DNA of 64,000 nucleotides from Bactrocera neohumeralis. Its lineage: Eukaryota; Arthropoda; Insecta; Diptera; Tephritidae. Location of the stretch: NCBI RefSeq assembly GCF_024586455.1, contig NC_065922.1, positions 38,994,089 through 39,058,088 of the forward strand, given 5' to 3'. Both the position numbers and the translations under genes were made by a program. A model generated the notes under the pieces. That model saw nothing but the letters and a program-made list of their open reading frames with translations, was not told where the DNA came from and searched no databases. Shown piece after piece: positions 10,431-22,020 of the stretch (positions are counted from its first letter, which is position 1; every line of letters starts with the position of its first letter).

Positions 10431-12426
10431 GAAATCATTCTAAAGCAGTCGTTTTGTTTTCCTGGACATAATTATTTTGTTAGCCACAGTATTAAGGTAT
10501 GTACAAAAGATGGGTAAAAAGTGAATATATTTTTCGCGAATGTTTTGTTATATAAATGTCCATGATGTTTTTCAACGATTACAAGTAACTCTATTGATTC
10601 AGGAGCGTTGAAGTGCGAATAATTTTATCTCTAAGCAAATGTACAACTAATAGGGTAAAACCATCGAAGCCGGAAACTAAAAACCATTGACTTTATTCAG
10701 AAATGATTCTTGGAAACAATTCGCGGCCTACCAGATTAAATTTTGACTCTCCGTTAGAAAAGAGGGTTTGTGACTACTTACCATCCACTTCATATTATCC
10801 TTTGTGAAGTGCATTTGTTTTTTGCGTGTTTCTAAATAAGTTCTGGGGGAACACAACATGACGCTTCACGCCGTGATTCATTTATCCGTTAGCAATTTGG
10901 AGCAATATTTAATGGAAATTGTATATTATGTAATAGCAATAGTAAGAAATAATACGTATTTGAGAAAAAAAATGTATATTTAAGAAGTAAAAAAAATAAG
11001 TTAAAATGTTTTAATGTGTCCAATATTAATTAAAAGAAGAATTTTATGATTTAATAACGTTATATTTATTATTTATTTTTGAGTCAACTGATATCTATCG
11101 CCTATTTAATTACTCTTTATGAGTCTTGATAACATTTAACACTTGAGTTGTAGGCCTCACAATCCATGTTAGATACAAATATTAGCAATTTTCGATACAT
11201 AAACTATAGATGAGGAAATGTATGGTTGTCTGCGTAGCTATCGGTGTAATTTGCTTAAGTGCAGAAGAACTATGGCCAAAGCGTTATATTATTATGTTAT
11301 CTTCAGAATATTAAATCTCCATTGTTTTATTATAAGTGTACTCCAATTGTAATATTCAGCATTATAACGTTTCTTTAAATCACTTTATGAATAAATATAG
11401 ATCTAACAATTTTTATTTAAAACTAACTAAGCTGAATCAAACAATAATTAACACTAGGGCTAATGGGCTTTCATTCTGGTAAAAAACATGCCATTTGGGC
11501 ATTACTGAGGTGCAAAATAAATACGACGTTTTAGAAGAATAACTGAACAATTACTTATACATTACAGTTTAGCGTACTACTTATATTTACTTAAATGGTC
11601 TAAATTATTACTTAAGAAAATATTATTTTACCTTGTTACATATTCAATTATAAATTTCAGTTATAATATACAGGAGACATTTTGATGCAATTTCATTCTG
11701 GATAGAATGCAACATACTCAAATAAGTAAATAAATCGATAAAAAGGCAGTCAATATTTGTAGTCACAAATGCTTTATACGTATGTATGTATGTAAAAGAA
11801 AATACCGGTTAAAATTATATTTCCTGTTTTAACGAGTTTACATTTTTCCAGTTATTTTCATTTCCATCAAAATGTCTTTCAGCAAATTATAGCAAAAATA
11901 GCTGCTTTTTTAGTTCTCTCTAGGTTTGGTAAAAAAATATACGTACATAAGTTTATGTTTAAAACATGTTTTTATGCATCAATAAGAGACCTAAAACTGT
12001 ATTATTTATAACATAAATAATATTTTAATATTCATTTATATGTACAAGAGTTTATTTCAAACTTTTTGTCCGGCAGAATTAATACGAGCCTTCTATTGCT
12101 TGCTATATTCCTAGATATATGTATGTATATATCGCCACAATTTTCGCGATTTAATTTTTATGTCTTCCATATTTACAACAGGTTTATTCACTTGAAACAA
12201 ATGACTATTGTCATGACGCATGATGCTTCAACGACGCCTTCTTCACAACTCCTATAAGTGATTTATTTTATAACCTATGCGCATGAGAACTTACCTAATG
12301 AAATACATTTACTATTTCTAAATTTTAAATAGCGATGTTTTGTTCTTTTAAATATTTAAAAATAATTAGATGATAATTGTGGCTTTTCTATTAACAGTTT
12401 TTACAAAAACTCTCTACTCCTTTGAA
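10431..12426. other. AT-rich intergenic region
   Basis: Very AT-rich, no convincing coding exon on either strand. It lies 3' of papi and may include its 3' UTR. Confidence 0.4.
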
Positions 12427-14732
12427 TCAGTCTCGCAACTCAACCCATTTAGCTAGATTTCTTGCTTCAAGTTCCCTGTTTATGAAAATAATATTCTGAA
12501 ATGAAGCAAATATAATTTATATATTAATAATATAAAATATATTAATATGAAAAAAACTTGTATTTTATATATAATATTATATTTAGTTGGAATCGTCGCT
12601 TTAATATACAAATTGATTTAAAATTAGCTTAATTTCTTTTAAAAATAATGGACAAATAACAATATACTTACACCAGGACCCAAATAAGCATATAAGTAAA
12701 TCTCCGGTATATTATGGCTATTGTATCCCGCTACCTGTGCTTGTAAAACAATTCCCCTAGTTAGCTGACACAATACGTCTACAGCTTCCGATGACCACAT
12801 GGAATCTAGACAAATAATTGTACGATGTAAAGTCAGCATCAAAAGAAAGTGTACAACACTTGTTTATTACATTGCTTGTTTTTCCATAACCATTTTAAAA
12901 CCTATAAACCTATAAATTGTTTTATTATATCACTTAGGAAAACTTAAATAAATCAAGCAATGTAGTATGTAGTAAACAAATGATGTACACTTTCTTTTGA
13001 CTCTGACTGTACACTATTTAAGATCACAATATTAATATAAAAATATATATGCTTTTAACTTATGTACATACCTATCGGTTCCACGTTAGACAAAACACAT
13101 TCTGTGGCTTGGAATGGTACAGACATAAAGTCTGATCTAATTTGCCTTAATTCATTGAAATGTACATTCATATAGCCTCCAAAGTCTAAAAATTTAACTA
13201 CACAACGCTGCTTATCCTCAGCGTCTTGTTCGACTATTTGTACTCTATACCAAATTCCTTTTACTGGGAGTACACAAACTGCATTGATTTCGATACCAGG
13301 CAACAACGGTGCTTCACTCAAAGTGTAGCTGTCATACAAACACTTTTGAAGAACAGTCAGAGAAGGATGTGAGGGATGTAAAGGATGTTGTACGAACATG
13401 TGTGCGCCATTCACTACAGCAGTGACAATTACATCGTTATTAATGTTTTCGATGAGTTTAAGCTGTAGGAAATATTAGAGAATCGTCAGTTGCTGATAAT
13501 ACAAGCATATAAAACATATTTCATAATTACACACTTGCCTGTAAATTAAGTAAACTGTCTGCAGATAAAGGAACTACAGTTTGAGGAGATGCAGATTGTA
13601 TTTTATTCATAGTAAAATTAGGAAAACGTTTTGTAGGGAGGCGTTGTCTTATCATTGCCAAAGCAGCTTCTATTTCACTCTCAGAACCCTCGATAATGCA
13701 AATGCAAACCAATTTTCCAGCATAATTTGTTTTGCGTATTAGTACATTCGCCGAAGTTTTGACTTTGATCTGGTTTATAAAAAAATGTTTTCTGCCATAC
13801 AGGTGTCCTATAAAACTATTTGGCAGAAAGAATTCGTATGTAGATTTGGCACGATTTGCTTCGGATCGGGGTAAACTTGAACCTTTTCCTGAATCGCCAG
13901 ATTGAACGCTGCATAAACTTAATGATGGACTGGCAGCATCTACGTTACGTTTCCCATTTTCTGTAATATCAACATCTTGACAAGAGATGTTCATTGCGCT
14001 CTCTTTGTTAAAATTTTCTTCCAGTATTGGACTCTGTTCAGTAGTTTTGAGTGTGATATTGGTGGACGATTGAATTGGATGTCCTTGCTGATTTCTTGCA
14101 TCACTATTATTTTTTACATTTTCTATAAGATCTAAATTATTATTTTCTTCACATTCTTTGGTATACTTATTTTCAAGGAAAGAATTTTCAGGTGAGATTT
14201 TTGGTGTACGGGTAGCTCTTATTACAACAGGTGCATCGCTTTTACAATTCACATTACGGGAATAAAAGGCAATACGATTATTCACCGAATCTGGCAAATC
14301 AACTGGTGACGATAAGTTTTCAAAATCTTCATCGATGGAGCGAAGTACCTTATTTTCAGCGCTTTGTATTTTGTTTTTAAGAACCTCTGAATCGACTACC
14401 TGTTGTTGTTTAACAGGCGAACCTCTGCAGTTCTGAACAATTTTGATTGGAGCTGATTTACCAAAAAGTCTGACGGTTGGACTCTCTTCACCTTCATTTT
14501 TATTATTTATATTTACTGAATCACTTGGTAATGGATGTGACTTGTTTTGCATAAAACTTCCATTTATTTGGTGTTTTGATTCTTTTGAGTTATGTGTATT
14601 TAAGTTTTCTTGTTCTTTTTCAGTTGTGTCTCCATTTGAACGATTTTTATTGCGACGTCGATACCAATAAACACCGAGAATAAATACTACTCCCGGCAAT
14701 GACAAATATAAAAGGGGACGACCAGATACCAT
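12427..14732 (-). CDS. papi: Partner of piwis (papi), Tudor-KH protein
   Basis: Papi/TDRKH binds Piwi proteins and helps trim piRNA 3' ends on the outer mitochondrial membrane. The model has four coding exons on the minus strand: 14732-13539, 13462-13072, 12805-12672 and 12495-12427, giving 595 residues. The family is of similar size; D. melanogaster Papi is, from memory, near 576. Residues 6-23 form a single N-terminal membrane segment followed by YRRRNKNR, as expected for the mitochondrial anchor. A long polar linker follows. One KH domain is evident at about 292-368 (PNSFIGHLYGRKHFFINQI). The Tudor domain runs from about 399, spans exons 2-4, and ends ELEARNLAKWVEL. All junctions keep frame; exon 1 uses a GC donor (CAG/GCAAGT). 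Odd points: only one clear KH is seen and its GxxG loop reads GRKH. Confidence 0.9.
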
Positions 14733-14867
14733 TTTCGTTGAATATTGAAAACTGTTAGAAAAAAGAGAATTTTAATTTATTAAAAATGAGGTGGTAACAT
14801 TTTTCTCTGCACACACGTTAAATAAAAATAAAAAAAATTATATATGTATATACAATATACATATACA

Positions 14868-16130
14868 GCTATGGACATATAAATGGCACAAAATTATATT
14901 TCAACTAAATGTTAAAAATTGTCCATTAAAAATTGCTCGAAATGTCAAATTTTTTACATCCAACTTTGTCCCGTAATAGCTCTCATATCTGCAGCGGCGA
15001 AATATTTCGTTATGTTTTGCTAATTATTTACAGTTATCAATTTTGTGTAAACAACACTAATATTGAATGGACACGTAAATGGCACAAACTAATTTGGATA
15101 CACAGTTCCCGCGTAAACTTCGATAGAAGCGCATGATATTTACCATAGTTGGATAGTTTTTTATCAGAAGTATTTTGAGTAAATAATTTATAGAAAATGG
15201 GATCAGGAAAGCATACCACAATAGAAGAAAGACGAATCATATGGAAAATGCATGAAGGAGGACAGAAAGTGGCCGAAATTGCTAAAAATTTAAATATTTC
15301 TCGGAAAAAAGTATACAAAGCAATTAATTCATGTGTGAGGAACCCTGATTTATTGATAAAATCACAAATTCGAAAACCAAGGCCTCGAAAAACAGATGCG
15401 CGTACGGATGCTGCTATTGTAAGAATGTCCAAAAATGACCCATATATATTTCTAGGAAGAAGCCACTCCTGTCAAAAAAAACATTTCTAAACGATTGGCC
15501 TTCGCCAGAGCCCATCAAGAAAAAGCAATAAATAAAAACATATTGTGGATACGAAACGAAGATCAACAGGATAGGGCCAGATGGAAGAGTCTTTGTTCAT
15601 CGTCCTAAAAGCCAAATTCAAGGTTCATCAAACACGGGGGCGAAAACATTATGGTTTGGGGTGCATTTTCCTGGCATGGCATAGAGCCACTCGCACGGAT
15701 AAACGGCAAGATATTGGAAATTTATGCAAGACATTGACCCCAAACACTCCTCTAAACTAGTTAAGAATTGGTTTAGTGCGGAGAAAATCGATGCCTTAGA
15801 TCGGCCAGCGCAGAGCCCCGACTTAAATTCCATTGAAAACTTATGGAATGAAGTCAAGATTAGAGTCGCGAAGAAAAATTATAAAAATCTGGACGATCTT
15901 TGGGCTGCCGTTCAGGAAGCTTGGCATGCCATACCTAAGACCAAGTGTAAAAAACTGGTTGAGAGTATGAGTCGCAGGTGTGAAGCAGTCATTAAAAACA
16001 AAGTTTTTTATGCGTCCATCTAATTTCACCAAAAATTTTTTTTGTGTATTTGAAGAAATTCAATTTTAGATGTAAGGAATAAACTTTCAGAAAACCGCAA
16101 AAACTTGGTTGTTTGAAATTAAATAAATGT
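14868..16130 (+). mobile_element. Tc1-like transposon, internally deleted transposase
   Basis: The frame 15197-15486 encodes the N-terminal DNA-binding half, with a homeodomain-like HTH around TIEERRIIWKMHEGGQKVAE and then SRKKVYKAI and KPRPRKTD. The frame 15724-16023 encodes the C-terminal catalytic half, with DIDPKHSSKLVKNWF and a SPDLNSIENLWNEVK site (last DDE residue is E). The centre is out of frame and shortened. Upstream, a TATGGACATATAAATGGCAC motif at about 14872 is echoed at about 15067 (ATGGACACGTAAATGGCACA). This repeated terminal motif resembles the ends of long-TIR Tc1 elements. The right end is unclear; a possible counterpart is near 16125. Non-functional as it stands. Confidence 0.85.
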
Positions 16131-17252
16131 GCGAAGAATATATATATACAATATATATACATAATGTACATAACTTATGCAATGATTTTCATAAATGAAA
16201 ACTAGAAAACAAAAATCACACTTCGTAATTTTTTCTATTTTTATAGTCAAAATTTATAATTTGAAAATGATACAATATTACAAAACTTGTAATTTATAAG
16301 TGGTGTCCAAAACTGATTAATTATAGATAAAAAATAATTTCATAAAACATAAAAACAAACAATTGCTGTAATTAAAATACTAAAGACTTAAACAGCAAAA
16401 GACTCATTATTATTTAATAGTATTAACTTTATAAAAAGTTATATTGAACATTTCAAAACGTATAAAATATGCATACATTTGTATCTACATAACAAAGTCT
16501 TCTATATATGGCGCCGTAAAGCATAACATCCTTATTTCGGTTTGTGTATGTAACATTAATTTTTAACATTGAAACTGTCAAAAATTAAATAGTTATGCGC
16601 TGAAATAATCGGCCATAAGGAAGAATAAATCCATACGATTTTAAATTCGTTAACATATTCATTTCAGGTAAATTTTGCAAAAACAATTAAAAAAAAATAC
16701 TTGTACAATAAATTTTGCAAAAACAATTAAAAGAAATACTTTTGCAATCTACTGTTTGCAATGAAGATATATTCTAAAACTTTTGCAATGACTTAAATAA
16801 AATCACGTGTCTTCTATAAATTGTATCACTACTTTTTAGCATCTTTACGATAATATGTTTTAACACACTTCAACACCAATACGTTTCCACTTTTTGTATA
16901 ATTGTATTCTTTACCGAAAAAAATTAGTTCCTACTGAGAGAAACGTATTTTTAGATTATGCATTCGAGATGCCAACGAAAACATATTACCAAATGTGCTC
17001 AGTAAATGTTAAAATGTAAATGTGCATATATAAAACTTCCAATCTTATGAATGTTAACAAAAGTTATTATCAAGGAATATTATTACAACTTTATTTTTTA
17101 TTGAGATATATATTTTGACTATCTTAATCTAAATTGCAGATTCGATTGAATAAAACCAATCCATTTAATTACACTTTATTAATTTCAACAACTGCTTTTT
17201 TTACATTTAAAACTAAAATCTTTGTGTACACGACAACCAGAATACTACATAA
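16131..17252. other. AT-rich intergenic region
   Basis: Contains a short tandem duplication near 16673-16745 (TAAATTTTGCAAAAACAATT twice). No gene recognised. Confidence 0.4.
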
Positions 17253-17408
17253 TCAAACACAAACTGAAATACTTAAAAACTTAGCAATGTTATCTATTGG
17301 GACAACAACATTAGGATAGTTTATTGCCAACATTCTTCTCTTGTTGATATTTGTGATCACATAAGCTTTGTATTCTCGTCCACAAAGATCAACTACATAT
17401 TGCACAAC
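17253..17408 (-). CDS. Possible terminal coding exon, gene unknown
   Basis: Minus-strand open frame of 51 codons plus stop, preceded by a plausible acceptor (ATATTTAG/GTTGTG). The start VVQYVVDLCGREYKAYVITN has mixed, codon-like composition in a region that is otherwise AT-rich and stop-dense. I do not recognise the protein, and no upstream exon was found between 17.4 and 20 kb. It could be chance or a pseudo-exon. Confidence 0.2.
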   Translation of the reverse strand, partial: VVQYVVDLCGREYKAYVITNINKRRMLAINYPNVVVPIDNIAKFLSISVCV

Positions 17409-19830
17409 CTAAATATAATTGGAGGAATTTGGAAGTATTACATTATTTATCTTTAAAACAAAAAAGTTATATCTTAGTATTATAACGGAGACTGGATAAC
17501 AAAGGTTAATTGTTCGAAAAAAGATATGAAGTAATTAATAAACTCAATAAAAAAAAAAACAGAAGTCACATTTATTTATGTAACAGTGATACATATACAA
17601 TAATATAATGAGGTACCGAAAACATCATATACAACATACATGTGATGAGGAAGCATATTACATTTCTTCCTTCACATATAAATCACAGTCTAATAATTTA
17701 TATAGTTTTTTCAAAGCTTTCTAACAAATATTTGTGTAATCGTATAGCAACGCTTCGAAGAAATATGCAACAACCTTTCATTTGAAGATTTTGAGATCCC
17801 CATTGTAATTTTAACTAGAATCTTTTTATAAGAAACCATTTGTGACATAAATCTGCCAAAAACTATAATAAAAATAATAAAACTATATTTCATTCGCCAC
17901 AACAAAATTTATTATATGTAATTATAAAATGTAATATTTTCTCATTAATAATTAAGATTAAAATTTAAAGTTATGTAAATCACTCAATTAAGTTCTTAAA
18001 TTGAACGATGTGTGCGCAGCTCAAGAGAGATGTAGTGCTACTTGATGATAGTCAGGTTTGAGTCGTTTAAATCAATGACCACAAACTAAAAATATCCATA
18101 TAATTATACAACGACGAAAGAAACGATAAATTTTAACATAAGAAATAATAGACATTCGCTTCATACAAAAAGTTATAATGATTATGATTGTTTAAACAAT
18201 TTTTTATACAAATAAACGGATATTATACATATTTTAAACATTAAGTAGTGTTTGTTCGTGTAAATTTCTATCAATGCACACATGCAGTATGTGAATTTCC
18301 TCAATCCGACCTCTGTTAACAACCTATGGTATACTTTTATCACCCACTTATTGTAGTTGTTCTTCTTTCCGGATCAAGTAGTATTGATTATATTGCACAA
18401 GATTTTTCAACTATCTTTTTTACAATAATTACAAATTTATTGTAAAGAATATTGATAACAAAAAGAAATATGTTTACAAAATGTTTTAGTGTTCGGATTC
18501 ACCAATTATACTAGGTTATGTTATATTTTCTTTCCTTCACTCTTACCTTATTAAACACAATACAAAACAAATATATATAGCTTTCAAAGCTTTTATAATG
18601 CTTTAAATTAATCACTTTTGATATATATTTTATTCTTTGTACAATTTTCTGTAATCTTTACAAAAAAATTGCGACTTTAAACACGTGTCTAGAGTATTTT
18701 CTTTCATACACACAATAACAATATGGCCGGCGTACAAAATTTCCAATACATATTTCGAAAAGTGCTGCCACTTTGCGCAATTGGAAAAAAATTAATATCT
18801 CAGCTATGTTATTTGTAAGTCTGTCAATATCAACGATGAAATTAAATGTATGAAAAAAATATGATATTAAAAGTATTAAAGACGGGTTCAGGTTAAAAAA
18901 AAACATAAACAAATTAAATTCGAAATCCATTTGGTTGAAAAGTAACTTAACAAAACTAGTTAATAGAAGAACATGCTGTTATAACAGTCTATGCAAAAGT
19001 TTAAACACGAATCGAATATATATTTCCTCTAATAAAAAATATTCAAAACATATTTTATTGAAAGTAACCATGCAAAAAAATATTGTTGAACGGTTGGCAA
19101 TCTTGTTGTGAATATTTTTTTTCGAATTCTAGTTTCGATATTCGAAGTCGTTTTAAAAAATATATGTATGTGAATATGTGCTACCGCTTGGTCTTTTAAG
19201 CTTTATCAAAACTTTTAATGGTCAAAGCAAATAAATATGCAATTTATGAAATCTATATTAATTAACCATTTAAGCAATAATACAAACCTTACTTTATGAT
19301 ATATGTCAAAAGATATTAGGTAAAATTTGAACATACGTGGGTATGTTCTTTGGCAGTGTGCCAAAGGAATAAATTAATTATTTTCATTAATATTGTTATT
19401 AGAAAACAAATAATTTGCTTTTCACTTAATTCATTTTGTGAATATATTAAATAATTTAAATAACAAGGCAATTGTGTTTATTTTGAATTTCAATTGTCCA
19501 AATTTTATTTGCCATCTGACACAGCAAACTATAAAATTTCTATGCTCCATAGGAATGTTTTCATCCCAACTCAACAAAGGGAAAATGTTACCCTTTTGAT
19601 ACCATATATATACAGATTAGCTATAAATTATGTACATATGTATATTGAGAGTCGTTTGCGTATTGTAAATTAACGAACGATAACGCATTATTGGAATTAG
19701 CATTATTTACATAAATTTTTAAGTTGACCGTATTATGAAATGTAATAAATGCAACGCTTCAAGCTTACTGAAAAAATTATTTATGTTGGCAATGCTTAAA
19801 CCAAAATGGGGAAACTTCAGAAAGTGTTTG
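17409..19830. other. AT-rich intergenic region
   Basis: No supportable gene. Open frames here (for example 18658-18930 on the minus strand) are Phe/Ile/Leu-rich products of AT composition. Confidence 0.4.
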
Positions 19831-19841
19831 TCAACTCTACG

Positions 19842-19857
19842 CTCTTTCCGCCTTTTG
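19842..19857 (+). promoter_or_regulatory. Candidate 5' TOP tract of RpL36
   Basis: The pyrimidine run CTCTTTCCGCCTTTTG sits at the head of a short non-coding exon that ends at AAG/GTAGG (19869/19870) and splices to the acceptor before 20027. Ribosomal-protein mRNAs in flies start in such tracts and are translated under TOR control. The exact start site is inferred. Confidence 0.5.
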
Positions 19858-20031
19858 ACAGCTGCTAAGGTAGGTTGTTGTTGAAATTTCTTATAAAAAT
19901 CTAAAATTATTATTTGCATCACAAAATATAATTCTATAATAATACGGGAGACTTTAGATACAATATTTTCTTATTACATTATCGAATTGTTTAATAAATT
20001 ATGTTCACTATGTGGATTGTTTTCAGCAATA

Positions 20032-20432
20032 ATGGCTGTACGATACGAACTCTGCGTTGGTCTCAACAAGGGACATAAAACATCGAAGGTGAAGAATGTT
20101 AAATATACTGGAGACAAAAAGGTTAAGGGACTTAGAGGATCCCGTTTGAAGAACGTAAGTATATAAATAAATAATTCGTATATACTTATTAATAGCAATG
20201 TCTTTAGATTCAAACCCGGCATACTAAATTCATGCGCGACTTGGTTCGTGAAGTTGTTGGACATGCTCCCTACGAGAAGAGAACCATGGAATTGTTGAAA
20301 GTTTCAAAGGATAAACGTGCCCTGAAATTTTTAAAACGTCGCTTAGGCACACACATTCGTGCAAAGAGGAAGCGTGAGGAGTTGTCCAACATCCTCACAC
20401 AAATGAGAAAGGCGCAAACTCACGCAAAGTAA
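20032..20432 (+). CDS. RpL36: 60S ribosomal protein L36 (eL36)
   Basis: A structural protein of the large cytosolic ribosomal subunit. Two coding exons, 20032-20154 and 20208-20432, encode 115 residues, the standard fly length. Exon 1 begins MAVRYELCVGLNKGHKTSKV; exon 2 begins IQTRHTKFMRDLVREV and ends KAQTHAK. The intron is 53 nt with GTAAGT and TTTAG ends. The ATG lies five bases after a splice acceptor (TTTTCAG/CAATA), so an upstream non-coding exon with a TOP tract is implied. An AATAAA signal is at 20464-20469. Lysine/arginine-rich throughout, as in the family. No defects seen. Confidence 0.97.
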
Positions 20433-20469
20433 TTGAGCAAAAATGTTTATTAGAAAACTTAGAAATAAA

Positions 20470-21250
20470 ATAAGAACAAGTGTTCTACAAAAGAATTGTG
20501 AAAAGTGTTGTGATTCTTAACTTATACAAAGAGGCAATACTTGCCAAATATTAATTTACGACAAGGCTTCGACAATTTAGCTATCAAATGTTATGATTCC
20601 TATTAAAGGATTCAGTTCTTTAACAAAGCATTTGGCGTTGTTTTCAATTAAATTCTGTAGTGAAACTTCATGTAAATACTTTTGTAAGCTTGTAAATGAC
20701 GTGCCATTTATTCTCTTAGTGAATAAGAGTTCTAGATATTTATGGATGCCACTTTAGAACGGAATTTATACATTTATTTATATTCTCTCACCATAGTTAA
20801 AAGTATTAATTTCTGACAAAATATTAAGTATAGGTGATTCCAAAATTTGCATCATATTGAAACAACGCAACAAAAGAGGGGTACTTTGGGCAGAGAACAT
20901 AGAAAAGTGATTATCTGAACAAGCTTTGAGTAAACAAACGTGTGTTTCAAACAGTCGTCACCTAAAATGCAAAATAACGTAAGAACATTTTCGGTAATTC
21001 ACAGGGGAAAGAATGAAACACATAAAATGGAACGTGACTGAAACAAAACTTACAATATTGGTTAAAACTGGGTTATATCTAATAGCAGAACCTTAACATG
21101 TTGAACATACTATGTACATGTGTAATTTGAAGTAGTGAATCAATGAAACACTCAATTTCGAATTTTTTGATCATACTTTATTTTACATTTTAGATGATAT
21201 TTTGCCGTATGTTACTGTCAAAAAATTAACGAAAATCCTGCAAATGCATA
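20470..21250. other. Intergenic region
   Basis: No gene or repeat end recognised between the RpL36 poly(A) signal and the TIR element at 21251. Confidence 0.4.
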
Positions 21251-21900
21251 ATACTCTGTTCGGACCGACAACGAAAACATGTTTTCGTGGGAAAAACTGG
21301 TTTTCGCACGAAAACTTGTGCTTTCCATGTAAAATCTGTCAAACGAAAACACAGTTTTCGCTGAAAACTGCTTGATAACTTACATTCCACTCATTATAAT
21401 CGGTGCCTGCTCTAGTTTAATCGATGTTTTTGGAAGACATATTTTGCCGGCCCAAAATTGTCACTTGATATTTGTTTACATTCCATATACAAATACAGCT
21501 GCCACTTGATATTCTCATATTAGGGGGATTCTCTTGCACTTGCAAAACCTTGCAAGGTGCAGAAATTGCAGAATTTTCCTCTTGGTGCACCGGCACAACA
21601 ACACACGTAGAAAATTATTTGCAATGGCTGTAAAATATGTTAGACCAAACCCATGTTTATTTTAGTGCCGTCATATATCACTAGCTTCTGCAATGGGTGC
21701 TCTCTTGGCCTTGCATATTTCGGTATGGGATTTTTGCATTTTGTGTCATCGTGCAATCTTGCAAGAGCAAGAGAATGCCGTTATTGATAGTTGTCAGTAA
21801 AAACTCATCGAAAACACACATTGTCAGCCCGAACGACTTAGATTCCACAACATACAAATGTGTTTTCAAAATGTTTTCAATGTCGGTCCGAATATAGTAT
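21251..21900. repeat. 650-bp TIR element (MITE-like) upstream of Hinfp
   Basis: The left end ATACTCTGTTCGGACCGACA (21251 on) and the reverse complement of the right end (ATACTATATTCGGACCGACA, from 21900) match over about 30-35 bp, including TTCGGACCGACA and GAAAACAT. The arms contain repeated GTTTTCG motifs that pair with one another. No transposase frame was found. It ends 121 bp before the Hinfp start codon. Confidence 0.75.
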
Positions 21901-21924
21901 AATAATAAAACTCTTCATCATATT

Positions 21925-21932
21925 TATCGATA
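21925..21932. promoter_or_regulatory. DRE-like site (TATCGATA) of the Hinfp promoter
   Basis: An exact copy of the DREF-binding core used by many fly housekeeping promoters. It is 89 bp before the Hinfp ATG and 25 bp past the end of the TIR element. Use as a DRE is inferred. Confidence 0.5.
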
Positions 21933-22020
21933 ATAGTCGATTTTTACTCGAAATTCATCACCTGGAATTACAGGTATTTCAGTATTTTAGTGCAGTTAGA
22001 AAATTTGAACAAATAGTGAA

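Noticed and set aside
18658..18930. 90-codon minus-strand frame between papi and RpL36
   Set aside because: Phe/Ile/Leu-rich from AT composition, no domain, no splice context.
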